Assembly (NCBI RefSeq): GCF_015762685.1
Contig: NZ_PEHF01000012.1
Location: 1-58,867, forward strand
DNA: 58,867 nt
Source: Candidatus Symbiopectobacterium sp. 'North America'
GTDB lineage: Bacteria > Pseudomonadota > Gammaproteobacteria > Enterobacterales > Enterobacteriaceae
Direction: 5' to 3'
Part shown: positions 49,698 through 58,851 of the stretch, in pieces
Layout of the letters: each line of letters starts with the position of its first letter
How positions within the stretch are numbered: position 1 is the first letter of the stretch
Notes under the pieces: model-generated
What the model was told of the DNA's origin: nothing
Seen by the model: the letters and a program-made list of their open reading frames with translations, nothing else
Databases searched by the model: none
Position numbers and translations under genes: made by a program

Positions 49698-50070
49698 GCC
49701 TGAAAATCACTGCAAGATCATGCACGATAATGCACAAATTTTTTGATGCTATTTTTTCCCTTTGCGCCCTGCGCCTGAGCGGTTTTGGCTGGGATCTGCA
49801 CATGCACAAAAACACGCAGGTTTGCTGCGTGCAGGTGACGGGGGGAGAGCCCCCTCGAAGGGGGGTAGGTAGGGGGTATGTATGATTCATCGAAATGTCG
49901 CCCGGTTTTCGCCGTTCTGCGTGGTTGCCGTGCGTTTGGCAAGGTCGTGAGCAGGCTCACGCCATCGCCTCACAGCGTGGCGTTGAGGCGCGTTTGTGGA
50001 TGTTGTCTATAGGTGCAATGCGGGTACTTTAGCGGGCTTGCGCTATCGGTGGCGTGAATACTTTTGAAGG
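49698..50070. other. Structured non-coding region, expected position of the phage cos site
   Basis: No gene is visible. In P2 the cohesive-end site lies between the early region and Q, which is this gap. Palindromes are dense: CACGCAG/CTGCGTG (49813-49831), CCCCCT/AGGGGG (49850-49864) beside a G-rich run, GTGAGC/GCTCAC (49947-49960), and CGCCTCA/TGAGGCG (49966-49990). The last includes GTTGAGGCG, also found near the P2 left end as I recall it. The exact cleavage site cannot be read. Confidence 0.4.
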
Positions 50071-50094
50071 AAAAACCGCCGCAGGGCGTGGCGG
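50071..50094 (-). terminator. Terminator of the Q gene
   Basis: On the minus strand CCGCC and GGCGG pair around a 9-nt loop and are followed by five T (plus-strand AAAAA 50071-50075). It lies 13 bp past the Q stop. Confidence 0.65.
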
Positions 50095-50106
50095 TGAAGT
50101 GGATTT

Positions 50107-51169
50107 CTATTCGGCTTTCAGCAAGGAATAAGGGTTGAAGCGGATCACTTCCATGCCCAGCCAGTCATTGACGTGCTTCAACGCCTGCATGACCGGCATC
50201 AGTTCGTTGATGGCAAACACGCGCGCGGCTTTCTCAACGTCACCGAATGAGCCGTTGCCTTCCGACATGGCCCTATCAGTTGCGGCGGCACACGGTGTGC
50301 GGCAAGGATATCGTCGCGGTAACCGATTTGATATTCAAAAACTCATCCTTGGCCGATATCTGACTGAACGGGATGATTTGTACCCCCTTCTCGCCCCCGC
50401 CTGGCGCATGCAACAGCAGGTTTTTGAAAGCCCCTTTGCCGCGCGCTTCGGTCAGCGTCTTTTTTACGCTCGCCATGCTCTTGTCATCAACCTGCGATGC
50501 ACCGATGTAGATGATGCACCCGGCGTGCGATCCGTTGTCGTAGTAGAGTTTGCGGAACATGTCGGCGGAGTGTGACAAGCTGGCTAACAGCATGGCACCG
50601 ATGTACTCCGGCATGCCGTAAATTTCTTGATGAATATCCGGGTTGATCACATGACACACGCTGCCGGTATCAAACTGATGCTCGTCTTTCTACTGGAGGA
50701 TAAACCAATAGGTTTCCTGGTCGCTGCCGCGCCGGGTGTACTTGGCCGGGACATGACGCAATGACAGCACACCGCCGAGCCGGTTTGTTCTGCGCTCCAG
50801 GTAGCCATTACCAAACACAAACCAGTCGAGCACAAAGGCAGAGAACGCCTGCCGGGATAGCAACGGGTGCGGAATAAAACACCCGGTCAGCGCATTGCGT
50901 TTGAAATAAAGCGCTGACTGATGCCATGACGCGCTACCGAATGAACGCTCCAGCCCGTACCAGTCAATCAGGGTTTCGTAGTAACGCCCGTTATCCGCGC
51001 AATACATGTTATCCAGCAGGTCATAACTGTCACGCACCGGATAAGGGCCGTCGAAGGTGAACGCGCTTAAACCGGGTTCGTTTTTCAGTGCGGTGGCAAC
51101 GTCCGGTTGCGTGGCAGTGTTGGAAGTGGCTGTGCTGGCCACCCGTGTGTAACGCTGTTTCTTGTTCAT
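50107..51169 (-). pseudogene. Q: Phage portal protein Q, stop and frameshifts
   Basis: Gene Q forms the dodecameric portal at the capsid vertex. ATG 51169 (MNKKQRYTRV) overlaps the P stop. The portal pattern is clear (FTFDGPYPVRDSYDLLDN, SVCHVINPDIHQEIYGMPEY, NGSHAGCIIYIG, KDEFLNIKSVT). TAG at 50692-50690 interrupts after YWFILQ. After NIKSVT near 50320 a base is lost (DILAAHRVPPQ in another frame), and another slip near 50265 leads to MSEGNGSFGDVEKAARVF and the end LLKAE with TAG 50109-50107. Non-functional. Confidence 0.88.
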
Positions 51170-52896
51170 CAGAACTCCATAGCAAAACCGCCGCCGCCGA
51201 ATTCCTAGCCGAGCGGTTCATTGATGATTGACAGCATGGTTGACCAGGCCAGATCGCCGTGATTTGAACCGCGCGTGCGGTCAGAGTCATAGGTAATAAT
51301 GCTGCCGGGGGTGGTGATGCGGCGCACGGTGTTAAAGGCTTTGATAAGGGCTTGTTCGCTGCGGTCATACTCCCACCATCCCGCGCGGATCACCTGCAAC
51401 ATCTTCAACACCAACGCGCGTTTGGAAGAAACCGACATCAGGTAACAGACAGCAGCCGGAAAGAACTTTTTCACCAACTGCCAGACCCCTTCCCCGATGC
51501 CGGTGCCGTCAATGGCGATGTGCTGTACGTTGTATTTGAAGGTCAGCGCCTCGATCACTTTTGCCTGTTCTTCAAACTCAAGCCCGCGTATCTGCTGGGT
51601 TTCGATGGTGCGGAATTTTCCCCCGGCGACTAATGGCGGCACGGTCACGGTAATGCTACCGCTGTCACCGTTACCGCTACCGCCGTTGGCATCGTAACCA
51701 ATCCACACCCCGCGATCGGCCATGGGGCGGGATGCAAACGGCTTCCAGTCCGGCCACTCGTCGTAACCGTCGGCACTGCAACTGAACAGCAGATTAAGGT
51801 TGAAGGCGCTCTCCCCGTCACGTACAAACTCACAGCAATACAGATTCTGATATTCGTCCGTGCTGTTCTCATCCATGATTTCGTCAAGGTCGGTGTACTC
51901 CCAGCCGTGATCGATAGCGTCTTGCAAAGTGACGATCTGCCGCCAGGTTTTATCCGGGCACAGCAAGCAGCTGTTAAGCGTTTTCCATGACACATCAAAA
52001 TCAATTTTCTGCGCCTTGCTGCGCTTTTCATTCCAGCGTGCCCCTGTCCAGAACGGGTAGGCTTCATGGGTTTCACTGGAGGGCGTAGAAAAATAGGTGC
52101 GGGTGAGCCCTTTCAGGGTTGCCATAGCCCCGGCGACTTTGCGCAGGTTGGCAAAGTTGCTTGTCCAGAAGAACTCATCAAAGAACAGGTTGCCGGTATA
52201 AGACTGTGCGGTAGCGGCAGAGGTGCCGAGAAAATGCAGCTCTGCGCCATTGCTCAACACGATTTTATCGCCGCCTTTCAATTCAACATCGACCTCTTGC
52301 GCCACCTGTTGAATAAAGCCACGGAACTGGTGCGCCTGGCGGCGCGATGCCGACAAAAAGATTTGATTACGCTGATAGCCATATTTCACATCATCAAGCA
52401 GCGCTTGCAACAGGGCTTCACGGGCAAAATACCAGGTTGCGCCAATCTGGCGCGATTTCAGGATCATCCGGTTACGACTTGCCCGCTCTGCATACCATCC
52501 CGTTTGATGCCAGGCCAGTGAACCGAGGATTTTTTCACGCAATGTGGCGATCTGTGCCTCCGAAAAATGGTTCTTGGCTTTGCGCTGGTGCGGTTTCTTG
52601 CTGCCTGCGGCTTCCGCTGGCTGTCCGTCGCTGAGCTTTTTCAACTGCCGCGTCAGGGCGTCCATTTCCTTCAGGTCGCCGCCGGTCTTATTCGGTTTTT
52701 GCGCAAGCTGGCACAGGCGTGTATCAATGGATTGGCTGACGCGCTGGATGGTCAGTGTTTCGTCCCATTCGTCGCGCTTCTTCCAGGCATACACCGTGTT
52801 TTGATTGATACCCATCAGGCGTGAGATTTCCGCCGGTGGGTAACCCTGCCAGTAAAGTTGTTTTGCTCTGAGCCTTACAAAAGCGTTCTGGATCAT
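51169..52896 (-). pseudogene. P: Terminase large ATPase subunit P, stop near the C-terminus
   Basis: Gene P is the packaging ATPase. The N-terminus has a helix-turn-helix (YPPAEISRLMGINQNTVYAW); the ATPase core includes MILKSRQIGATW (Walker A-like) and GNLFFDEFFW (Walker B); the nuclease region includes HIAIDGTGIGEGV and NHGDLAWS. TAG 51207-51205 after SIINEPLG likely replaces Gln; EFGGGGFAMEF then TGA follows in frame, so only 11 residues are lost. The protein may keep activity. TGATG couples it to Q. Confidence 0.78.
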
Positions 52897-53049
52897 GCGC
52901 TTTCCCCCTTTGCCGGGAAGATTACCGCGCGCGATCCTGTCTGCTCTGCCTTTCAGGTCTGGCGCGTCTCCGACAAAAAACGCGTTGAGACAGCAAGTTA
53001 CGCTCTTCCATCATGATGCCACTGACACCACATGACAGGACAAACAGGC

Positions 53050-53889
53050 ATGAGAGCAACAACCAAACCCGCTCGTAAGAAATTCCGGGTTGCTGTCTCC
53101 GGATCGACCGTTGACGGGCTCGAAATCAGCCCCGAACACTTGCGCGACGCGGCCGCCAGTTACAACACTGATGTGTATGGCGCACGCATCAACGTAGAGC
53201 ACTATCTTTCAATGCTGCCCAATAGCGAATTTAGCGCGATGGGGGATGTGACCGCTTTAAGCACGGAAGATATTAGCGAGGGGCCGCTTGCCGGGCGCAC
53301 CGCACTCTATGCGGAAATCGAACCCTCAGCGCGCATGAAGCAGCTGACCGATGAAGGCAAAAAGGTGTACTCCAGTATTGAGTTACATCCTCAGTTTGCG
53401 CTCAACGGCAAGGCCTATGTTGTGGGGCTTGCCATGACCTACACCCCGGCCAGCCTTGGCACTGAGCGCCTCAAGTTTGCCGCCCAGCAACGCGCCCAAA
53501 TCCAGGCATTCAACAAGCAGCAAGGCGAAGCCCCGCTGTTTTCTGACGCCCTTGAGGCTGAAATCATTGAACTTGCCAGCCAACACAGCGATGAGGGGAA
53601 ACAGTGGTTTTCGCGCATGATGGGGATCATTGGCAAGGGCCGTAAATCAGATAGCGAACAATTCACCCAGGTACGCGAAGCGGTGTAGAACGTCGCGCAA
53701 TCCCATGCTGACCTGCCGGATAAATTCAACGATCTGACGACGCAGCGCCAGCAGGACGGACAGACCATTCAGAAGTTGACTACCGAACTTGCCGCGCTCA
53801 AGCAAACGCTGGCGACACAGGATAACAGTTTCACCCAACGCCCAGCGGCCCCCGGTGCAACCAGCGGCGCACAGTTGGCCGATTTTTAA
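53050..53889 (+). pseudogene. O: Capsid scaffold/protease O, nonsense
   Basis: Gene O encodes the maturation protease (N-terminal) and scaffold (C-terminal helix). ATG 53050 starts MRATTKPARKKFRVAVSGST. The protease part includes NVEHYLSMLP and KKVYSSIELHPQF. TAG 53686-53688 after FTQVREAV removes the last 67 codons (NVAQSHADLPDKFNDL to GAQLADF), which include the coiled scaffold segment needed for shell assembly. The frame is otherwise continuous. It is divergent from P across a 153-bp promoter gap. Confidence 0.87.
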
Positions 53890-53914
53890 GCCCCGTTAAG
53901 CGAGAAAAACGAAC

Positions 53915-54952
53915 ATGCAAAATGACATCCGTAAACTTTACAACGAGTACCGCGCTCGTCAGGCACAACTTAACGGCGTGCAGATTGGTGACCTTGCGGC
54001 AACCTTCAGTGTTGAACCGTCGGTGCAGCAGCGTTTGGAAAAGGCTTCACAGGAAAGTGATGAGTTTCTGAAAAAAATAAACGTGTTTGGCGTAAAAGAT
54101 CAGGAAGGGCAAAAAATCCTAATCGGCAGCAAAGTTCCCATTGCCAGCACCAACAACAGCAGCGACGGATCATCACGCCGTAACCCGGCAGATAATCATT
54201 CCAAAAAACCGAGCAATCATCATTGCCGCAAAGTTAACTACGATTCGGCACTTGGCTACGCCCAGCTTGATGCCTGGTCACAGCAACCTAATTTTCAGGC
54301 GCTGATCAGCCAGGCGAACGCTCAGCAAATTGGCCTTGACCGCATCATGATCGGCTTTAACGGCACCACCTACGCCGAAAAGTCTGATCGGGTGGTCAAT
54401 CCGTTATTCCAGGATTGCGGCATTGGTTGGTTGCAAAAAATCCGCAATGAAGCATCCCATCGCATTATCAATGACGTCACGCTCACCTCGCGCGATGAAG
54501 ATAACAAGGTGATTGTTAAAGGCACCTACGGCAACCTTGATACTGCCGTTTTTGATGCCAAAAACAGCCTGCTGGATCCCTGGCACCGTAAGGCCCCTGA
54601 CCTGTTGACTGTAAGCAACTTCCCTAAACTCAACGCGCTGAGCCAAAGCAACCCCAACACCGAATTGCTGGCCGGTCAGTTGATTGTCAGTCAGGAACGC
54701 GTGGGCGGGTTACCGACTTTTCTTGCGCCTTATTTCCCGTCAGATGGCGTGTTAATCACCTCCTTCAAAAACCTGTCGGTTTATTACCAGTTGGGTGGAC
54801 TGCGCCGCAGCGTGATTGAAGAGCCACAATACAACCGCATTGCGACCTACCAATCCTCTAACGACGATTTTGTGGTGGAGGATTACGGCAAGACGGCCTT
54901 TATCGACGGTATTCAGTTTGCGCAGGCGCAGTCACAAAACGGCGGCGAGTAA
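53915..54952 (+). CDS. N: Major capsid protein N
   Basis: A 345-aa P2-type HK97-fold capsid protein (P2 N is 357 aa). Diagnostic segments are IGSKVPIASTNNSSDGSSRRNP, QQIGLDRIMIGFNGTTYAE, PLFQDCGIGWLQKI and the C-terminal EPQYNRIATYQSSNDDFVVEDYG. The stretch NPADNHSKKPSNHHCRKVNYD is a little diverged. Open throughout. Without a working O, P or Q set it would not give mature heads. Confidence 0.92.
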   Translation: MQNDIRKLYNEYRARQAQLNGVQIGDLAATFSVEPSVQQRLEKASQESDEFLKKINVFGVKDQEGQKILIGSKVPIASTNNSSDGSSRRNPADNHSKKPSNHHCRKVNYDSALGYAQLDAWSQQPNFQALISQANAQQIGLDRIMIGFNGTTYAEKSDRVVNPLFQDCGIGWLQKIRNEASHRIINDVTLTSRDEDNKVIVKGTYGNLDTAVFDAKNSLLDPWHRKAPDLLTVSNFPKLNALSQSNPNTELLAGQLIVSQERVGGLPTFLAPYFPSDGVLITSFKNLSVYYQLGGLRRSVIEEPQYNRIATYQSSNDDFVVEDYGKTAFIDGIQFAQAQSQNGGE

Positions 54953-54994
54953 CAGTACGGCGGGGGAAACCCCGCCCTAACGGGAGATCACGCG

Positions 54995-55798
54995 ATGCTG
55001 ACACCAGCACAGCGACATTTTCAGCGGGTAATGGCCGAGCGGCGCGGGCAGGTTGATGAACAATCAGATATCGCGCGCACGGCCCATGAAGAGATATTGC
55101 ACCGACTGCACCTTGATATGGCGTCACTGAGCCGGGTGCAGTCAGACGCTACCAAAGCCGAGATGAAAAAGGCCATGTTGCCCGCCTATGAGGGCTGGAT
55201 TGACGGCACGATCGAGGGTGACAGAGGGTGTCAGGATGAAGTGATTGCCACGCTGATGGTCTGGGCGATTGACTGCCAGGACAGCGCGCTTGCGCTGAAG
55301 CTGGGGCGCTATGTGGTTAAGCATGGTCTGTCTTTGCCTGCCGACCGGTTCCGCCGCGATGCGGTAACGGTATTGGTTGAGGAAATGAGTAATCCGGTGC
55401 TGACGCTGGCAACCACCGACGCAGAGACCGACCTTTCCGGTTATACCGTGACACTGGATGAAGTCGCGGAGATTGTCGCCGGAAAGGATATGCCCGATGA
55501 GGTGTGCGCCAAGCTGTGCAAAGCCCGTGCGTTCTCTCGTCGTGCAACCCGCGATGCCGAAACCAAGGGCGAAGCGCTGAAGCTGTTCCGTGAAGCTATC
55601 AGCCTCAACCCTAACGCCGGTGTGAAAAAAGAGATTGCCGGGCTGGCGCGGGCCAGGAAGACGCAGCGATAACCCATACCGCCAACGGCCGCCAGTGAAA
55701 ACACGGCGGCGGCCAAACGTACCACGGTGCGTAAAGGGGCGCGCAAAACGGCAACCGGAAAAACACCCCGGCCGCGTAAAGCCACCAAACAGAATTAA
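54995..55798 (+). pseudogene. M: Terminase small (endonuclease) subunit M, tail removed by stop
   Basis: Gene M cuts cos with P. The frame from ATG 54995 (MLTPAQRHFQRVMAERRGQ) matches M to ARARKTQR, where TAA 55670-55672 intervenes. The same frame then continues PIPPTAASENTAAAKRTTV and a Lys/Arg-rich tail to TAA 55796-55798, so CAA to TAA is likely. The 225-aa product lacks about 41 basic residues but keeps the folded part; P2 M is 247 aa. Function uncertain. Confidence 0.7.
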
Positions 55799-55895
55799 CG
55801 ACTTCGGCCCCGTCCGACAGGCGGCGCACGCGGTGATCTGCCCGTTACGGTATTTTGACCGCGCGCCCACCGCCTGACTTTTGGGATATGTGATC

Positions 55896-56390
55896 ATGAG
55901 TCTGGTAGCAACCAAACGCGTTACCCCTGCTGCGAGTGACGTGCCAGACATAGACGATGGCGAGGCAAGCGTGAGCGCCGGTGATTTCTGGCCGCCTATC
56001 CTGCTGCGTGAATTGCGTCTTGCGGTTCGTATCACCGGCAGTATTACCACCACGCGCCTGATGCATGTTGCCATTGAGGCGGTGATCCACGTCACCGATC
56101 AACTGGCTGACTTGCAGCAAGCGCAGGTATCCGCCGGTTATCCCACATTGCAGGCCGTGCTTGCGCCTGAGGTCAATGGCGAAAGCGTGAAGGTACACAG
56201 CTACAAGAACGCGGTTTATGCCCACAGCCGTGCGGCATTGCTGGAGCGTCATCGCGATGTGGACACCACGCCCAAAGGCGACAAGGAAACGGACACCTTC
56301 GAGAAGCAGGTAGACGATCTGTGGCGTGATGTGCGCTGGAGCATTGCCGATATCCGCGACGAAGAACGCCTGTTTGCCGAGTTGTGCTGA
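55896..56390 (+). CDS. L: Head completion/stabilisation protein L
   Basis: A 164-aa P2 L-type protein: AGDFWPPILLRELRLAVRITG, then HVAIEAVIHVTDQLADLQQAQ and DDLWRDVRWSIADIRDEERL. I chose ATG 55896 (MSLVATKRV); the frame opens five codons earlier. Its TGA stop overlaps the X start. Intact. Confidence 0.88.
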   Translation: MSLVATKRVTPAASDVPDIDDGEASVSAGDFWPPILLRELRLAVRITGSITTTRLMHVAIEAVIHVTDQLADLQQAQVSAGYPTLQAVLAPEVNGESVKVHSYKNAVYAHSRAALLERHRDVDTTPKGDKETDTFEKQVDDLWRDVRWSIADIRDEERLFAELC

Positions 56391-56590
56391 TGATGGTTAA
56401 CGCCCTTCAGGGCGATACGGTGGACTTGCTGTGTTACCGCCATTACGGCAGGTCACAGGGGGTTACCGAGCAGTTGATTGACGCCAATCCAGGCATGAGC
56501 CGCCAGATTTTCCTTAACGCCGGTCAGGCTGTTGAGTTACCGGACATTACCCGCAAAGCAGAACAGGAAACGGTGCAGTTATGGTATTAA
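56390..56590 (+). CDS. X: Tail protein X
   Basis: A 66-aa P2 X-type tail protein with a LysM-like fold (GDTVDLLCYRHYG, NPG, QAVELPD). Start ATG 56390 overlaps the L stop (TGATG), with a second ATG at 56393. The stop overlaps the holin start. Intact. Confidence 0.88.
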   Translation: MMVNALQGDTVDLLCYRHYGRSQGVTEQLIDANPGMSRQIFLNAGQAVELPDITRKAEQETVQLWY

Positions 56591-56883
56591 GTGATTTGCA
56601 GCGCCTTAATGACTGGGTGACCTTCGCTATGTCAGCCATGGTCACCAGCATAGGCGTGATGACCGTCAGTGAAAAAGTGGCACTGGCCGGCCTGATTGTT
56701 GGCGTGATCACTGCCTGGCGCGACTGGTTGTTCCGGCGTCGTATCGAGCAGTCACAGCGCCGCCGCAATGATTTGATTGAGCAGATATTACGCCAGGCTG
56801 AACACCGTGCCATGACCGAATCTGAGCGCCGCGCCGTTGCCATTTTGCATCAGGGAGACGTTGACGATGAAACCCGTTGTTAA
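56581..56883 (+). CDS. Y: Class II-like phage holin
   Basis: A 100-aa protein with a membrane segment (about 13-35), a second (about 30-48), and a basic, helical cytoplasmic tail (RRRIEQSQRRRNDLIEQI). It sits where P2 gene Y holin lies, overlapping X and the lysozyme gene. Holins form membrane holes that release or activate the lysozyme. Intact. Confidence 0.75.
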   Translation: MVLSDLQRLNDWVTFAMSAMVTSIGVMTVSEKVALAGLIVGVITAWRDWLFRRRIEQSQRRRNDLIEQILRQAEHRAMTESERRAVAILHQGDVDDETRC

Positions 56884-57514
56884 ACGTTGTTCTATCGCCC
56901 TGATAGTTGCACTCGGTGTCACGCTCTCGCCTGGCGCATTGCGTAACTCGCCGGAAGCACAGCAAAAAACCGCCAGTTGGGAAGATTGCCGCCAATCGGC
57001 CTATTACTGCCCGGCGGGTGTGCTGACGGTGGGGATTGGATCTACCGGCAATGTGCAAAAACGCGAGTACAGCAACGAAGAAATTGCACGGCGCTGGGTG
57101 AACGATATGCAGCTGGCAGAAAACTGCATCAACAGCAGTTTTGAGGGGCAGGCAATGCCGCAATCGCCCTTTGATGCGATGACCGATGCGGCGTTCAACG
57201 TCGGGTGTACCGGCCTGATGTGGTTTACCAACGCGCAGGGCAGCAAGCAGCGCACCACGATTTGGAAACATGCACAGGCGCATGAGTGGGTCGCGATTTG
57301 TGGCCGGTTAACGGATTTCGTTAACAGCGACGGCAAGCGATCCGCCGGGCTCGTGAATCGCCGTACTGACTTTAAAGCCTGGTGCCTGCGTGATGTGAGT
57401 ACAACGCCACGAGGCTGGCTGCTGCGCTTGGCGTGTTGCTGGCATTGGCCGTTGCCGGTTTGCTGTGGCAGACCTACCAGCGCGGTATTGATAGCGCCAC
57501 CCGTGAGGCGTTAA
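56867..57514 (+). CDS. Phage lysozyme (GH24-like, SAR or signal-anchor type)
   Basis: ATG 56867 begins MKPVVKRCSIALIVALGVTL, a weak hydrophobic N-terminal segment suggesting a signal-arrest-release or export signal. The core has PAGVLTVGIGSTGNV, YSNEEIARRWVNDM, the substrate loop MPQSPFDAMTDAAFNVGC and GLVNRRTDFKAWC, as in P2-like lysozymes of Serratia relatives. The catalytic Glu is likely that in SWEDC. After CLRD the frame runs on about 42 residues past the expected end into lysB, so the true stop may have been lost by a small indel. Confidence 0.7.
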   Translation: MKPVVKRCSIALIVALGVTLSPGALRNSPEAQQKTASWEDCRQSAYYCPAGVLTVGIGSTGNVQKREYSNEEIARRWVNDMQLAENCINSSFEGQAMPQSPFDAMTDAAFNVGCTGLMWFTNAQGSKQRTTIWKHAQAHEWVAICGRLTDFVNSDGKRSAGLVNRRTDFKAWCLRDVSTTPRGWLLRLACCWHWPLPVCCGRPTSAVLIAPPVRR

Positions 57515-57846
57515 CGACCAGCGCTAACCAGCAGAGGGAAGTCTTGGCAGAAGTGCGGGCGCTGAGTACGGACACGCAAAAGATGCTGGCCGAGATACGT
57601 GCCCGTGACCAACAACGCAATGCACAAGGGGAAGAACGCCGTGAACAGATGCGCTCTGATATGCAAGCCGATACGTGCGCTAATACTGTTGTACCTGCTG
57701 CTGTCAGTGACAGCCTGCAAAAACGTGCCGCGCTCCCCCGCGATCAGCATCGTGGCAGAGCCGATACCGGAAAGCCTGACCAACCCGACGCCGACACCCG
57801 TACTGCACACGCCGGTGACCTGGGGCGGGATCGCACTGTGGAGTGA
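57433..57846 (+). CDS. lysB: Inner-membrane spanin LysB (Rz-like), start uncertain
   Basis: A 137-aa frame with a single N-terminal membrane helix (LLALAVAGLLWQTY) followed by a coiled periplasmic segment (SANQQREVLAEVRALSTDTQK). GTG 57433 is the first in-frame start. Upstream GTG 57395 plus one extra base would give a longer N-terminus (TRLAAALGVLLAL), so a one-base loss near 57401 is possible. Together with LysC it would fuse inner and outer membranes at lysis. Confidence 0.65.
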   Translation: MLLALAVAGLLWQTYQRGIDSATREALTTSANQQREVLAEVRALSTDTQKMLAEIRARDQQRNAQGEERREQMRSDMQADTCANTVVPAAVSDSLQKRAALPRDQHRGRADTGKPDQPDADTRTAHAGDLGRDRTVE

Positions 57847-57955
57847 TCAGTTGCGTGACTCGCTGGACACCTGCAACGACGATAAAGCCGCCATCGGCGA
57901 TCTCTATCTGCGCCGGTTGCAACGCATCAATGCCGCAGCGCAAAGCGCCCACTAG
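57641..57955 (+). CDS. lysC: Outer-membrane lipoprotein spanin LysC (Rz1-like), nested in lysB
   Basis: Read in a different frame inside lysB, as in P2. GTG 57641 starts a 104-aa protein with a lipoprotein signal (ALILLYLLLSVTAC) and a proline-rich segment (PIPESLTNPTPTPV), typical of Rz1 proteins. An open frame from 57599 adds residues without a signal-like start. Intact. Confidence 0.75.
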   Translation: MNRCALICKPIRALILLYLLLSVTACKNVPRSPAISIVAEPIPESLTNPTPTPVLHTPVTWGGIALWSDQLRDSLDTCNDDKAAIGDLYLRRLQRINAAAQSAH

Positions 57956-57964
57956 GAGAACACC

Positions 57965-58423
57965 ATGCTGAAAATTGATTCACTGCGCGATGCGCTGACC
58001 ACGGCTAACACCTGGTGCCGTGCCAATCCTGAAGGGTTTACCGTCTTTGTTGAAGAGGGCGGCATTGAAACCACGGGTGAAACACCGTCATTTCTCTATC
58101 GCTATTCACTGGTGCTGTTCGTGATGAATTTCACCGGCGACATTGACGATTTTGTTTTGCCGCTGATGGCCTGGCTTTGGCAAAACCAGCCTGATTTGCT
58201 GCTGAACCGGGAAAAAAACCGCGATGTGAAATTCACAACGCTTATCAACAACGACGACAGCGCCGATGTTCTCTTTGAAATCCCGGTACGCGAGCGGGTA
58301 AAAGTGGTGCGCGCTGATGATGGCAGCGTAAAGGCAGAGCATTTACCGGAACCCCGCCCGAGACTGGCAGGCGGTGAATGGGATGCGGTACTTCAGGATA
58401 TTACCTGGAGCGATCCGGTATGA
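57965..58423 (+). CDS. R: Tail completion protein R
   Basis: A 152-aa P2 R-type protein: KIDSLRDALTTANTWCRANPE, then MNFTGDIDDFVLPLMAWLWQNQPDLLLN and EWDAVLQDITW. It follows lysC by 9 bp with GGAGAA before ATG. The stop overlaps the S start (ATGA). Intact. Confidence 0.88.
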   Translation: MLKIDSLRDALTTANTWCRANPEGFTVFVEEGGIETTGETPSFLYRYSLVLFVMNFTGDIDDFVLPLMAWLWQNQPDLLLNREKNRDVKFTTLINNDDSADVLFEIPVRERVKVVRADDGSVKAEHLPEPRPRLAGGEWDAVLQDITWSDPV

Positions 58424-58851
58424 CAGATAACCGCTTTCACGCACTGGATGCCGTTTTTGATGACATTCTCTCGGGTGTATCTGCCGCTGGCCGTCAAAAA
58501 ACGGCGCGCCAGATAGGCCAGGCGCTACGCCGCAGCCAGCAACAGCGCATCAAGGCACAGCAAAACCCAGATGGCTCTGCCTATCCGACTCGCCGCCGCA
58601 AAGTGTTACGCGCCCAGCAAGGGATCTCCTTTGTCTGGCAAGGCCAGGTGCGCCACCTGAAAAACTGGCACGTCGCGCGCGGCAAGTATGGCCGCACCCT
58701 GACCGGGTTTGATACTGACCGCAATGATATCCGCACCTTCTACCGCAGTGACATTGAGCGCTATATCGAAATCAACACCCAGGCCGTACGGCGTGCAACC
58801 ACCAAAAAATCTATGGTCACCCCCGTTTTTGCAACACTGATTTTCGATTGA
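58420..58851 (+). CDS. S: Tail completion protein S
   Basis: A 143-aa P2 S-type virion morphogenesis protein: RFHALDAVFDDILSGV, GQALRRSQQQRIKAQQNPDG, RRRKVLRAQQ, GFDTDRNDIRTFYRSDIERYIEI. The C-terminus after AVRRATTKKSM seems to differ from the family, which usually continues with MFRRLR-like residues, so a late frameshift is possible; the window ends 16 bp later. Confidence 0.75.
   Translation: MTDNRFHALDAVFDDILSGVSAAGRQKTARQIGQALRRSQQQRIKAQQNPDGSAYPTRRRKVLRAQQGISFVWQGQVRHLKNWHVARGKYGRTLTGFDTDRNDIRTFYRSDIERYIEINTQAVRRATTKKSMVTPVFATLIFD

Noticed and set aside
55142..56095. Minus-strand 317-aa open frame over genes M and L
   Set aside because: Antisense to well-supported phage genes, low-complexity composition, no family features.
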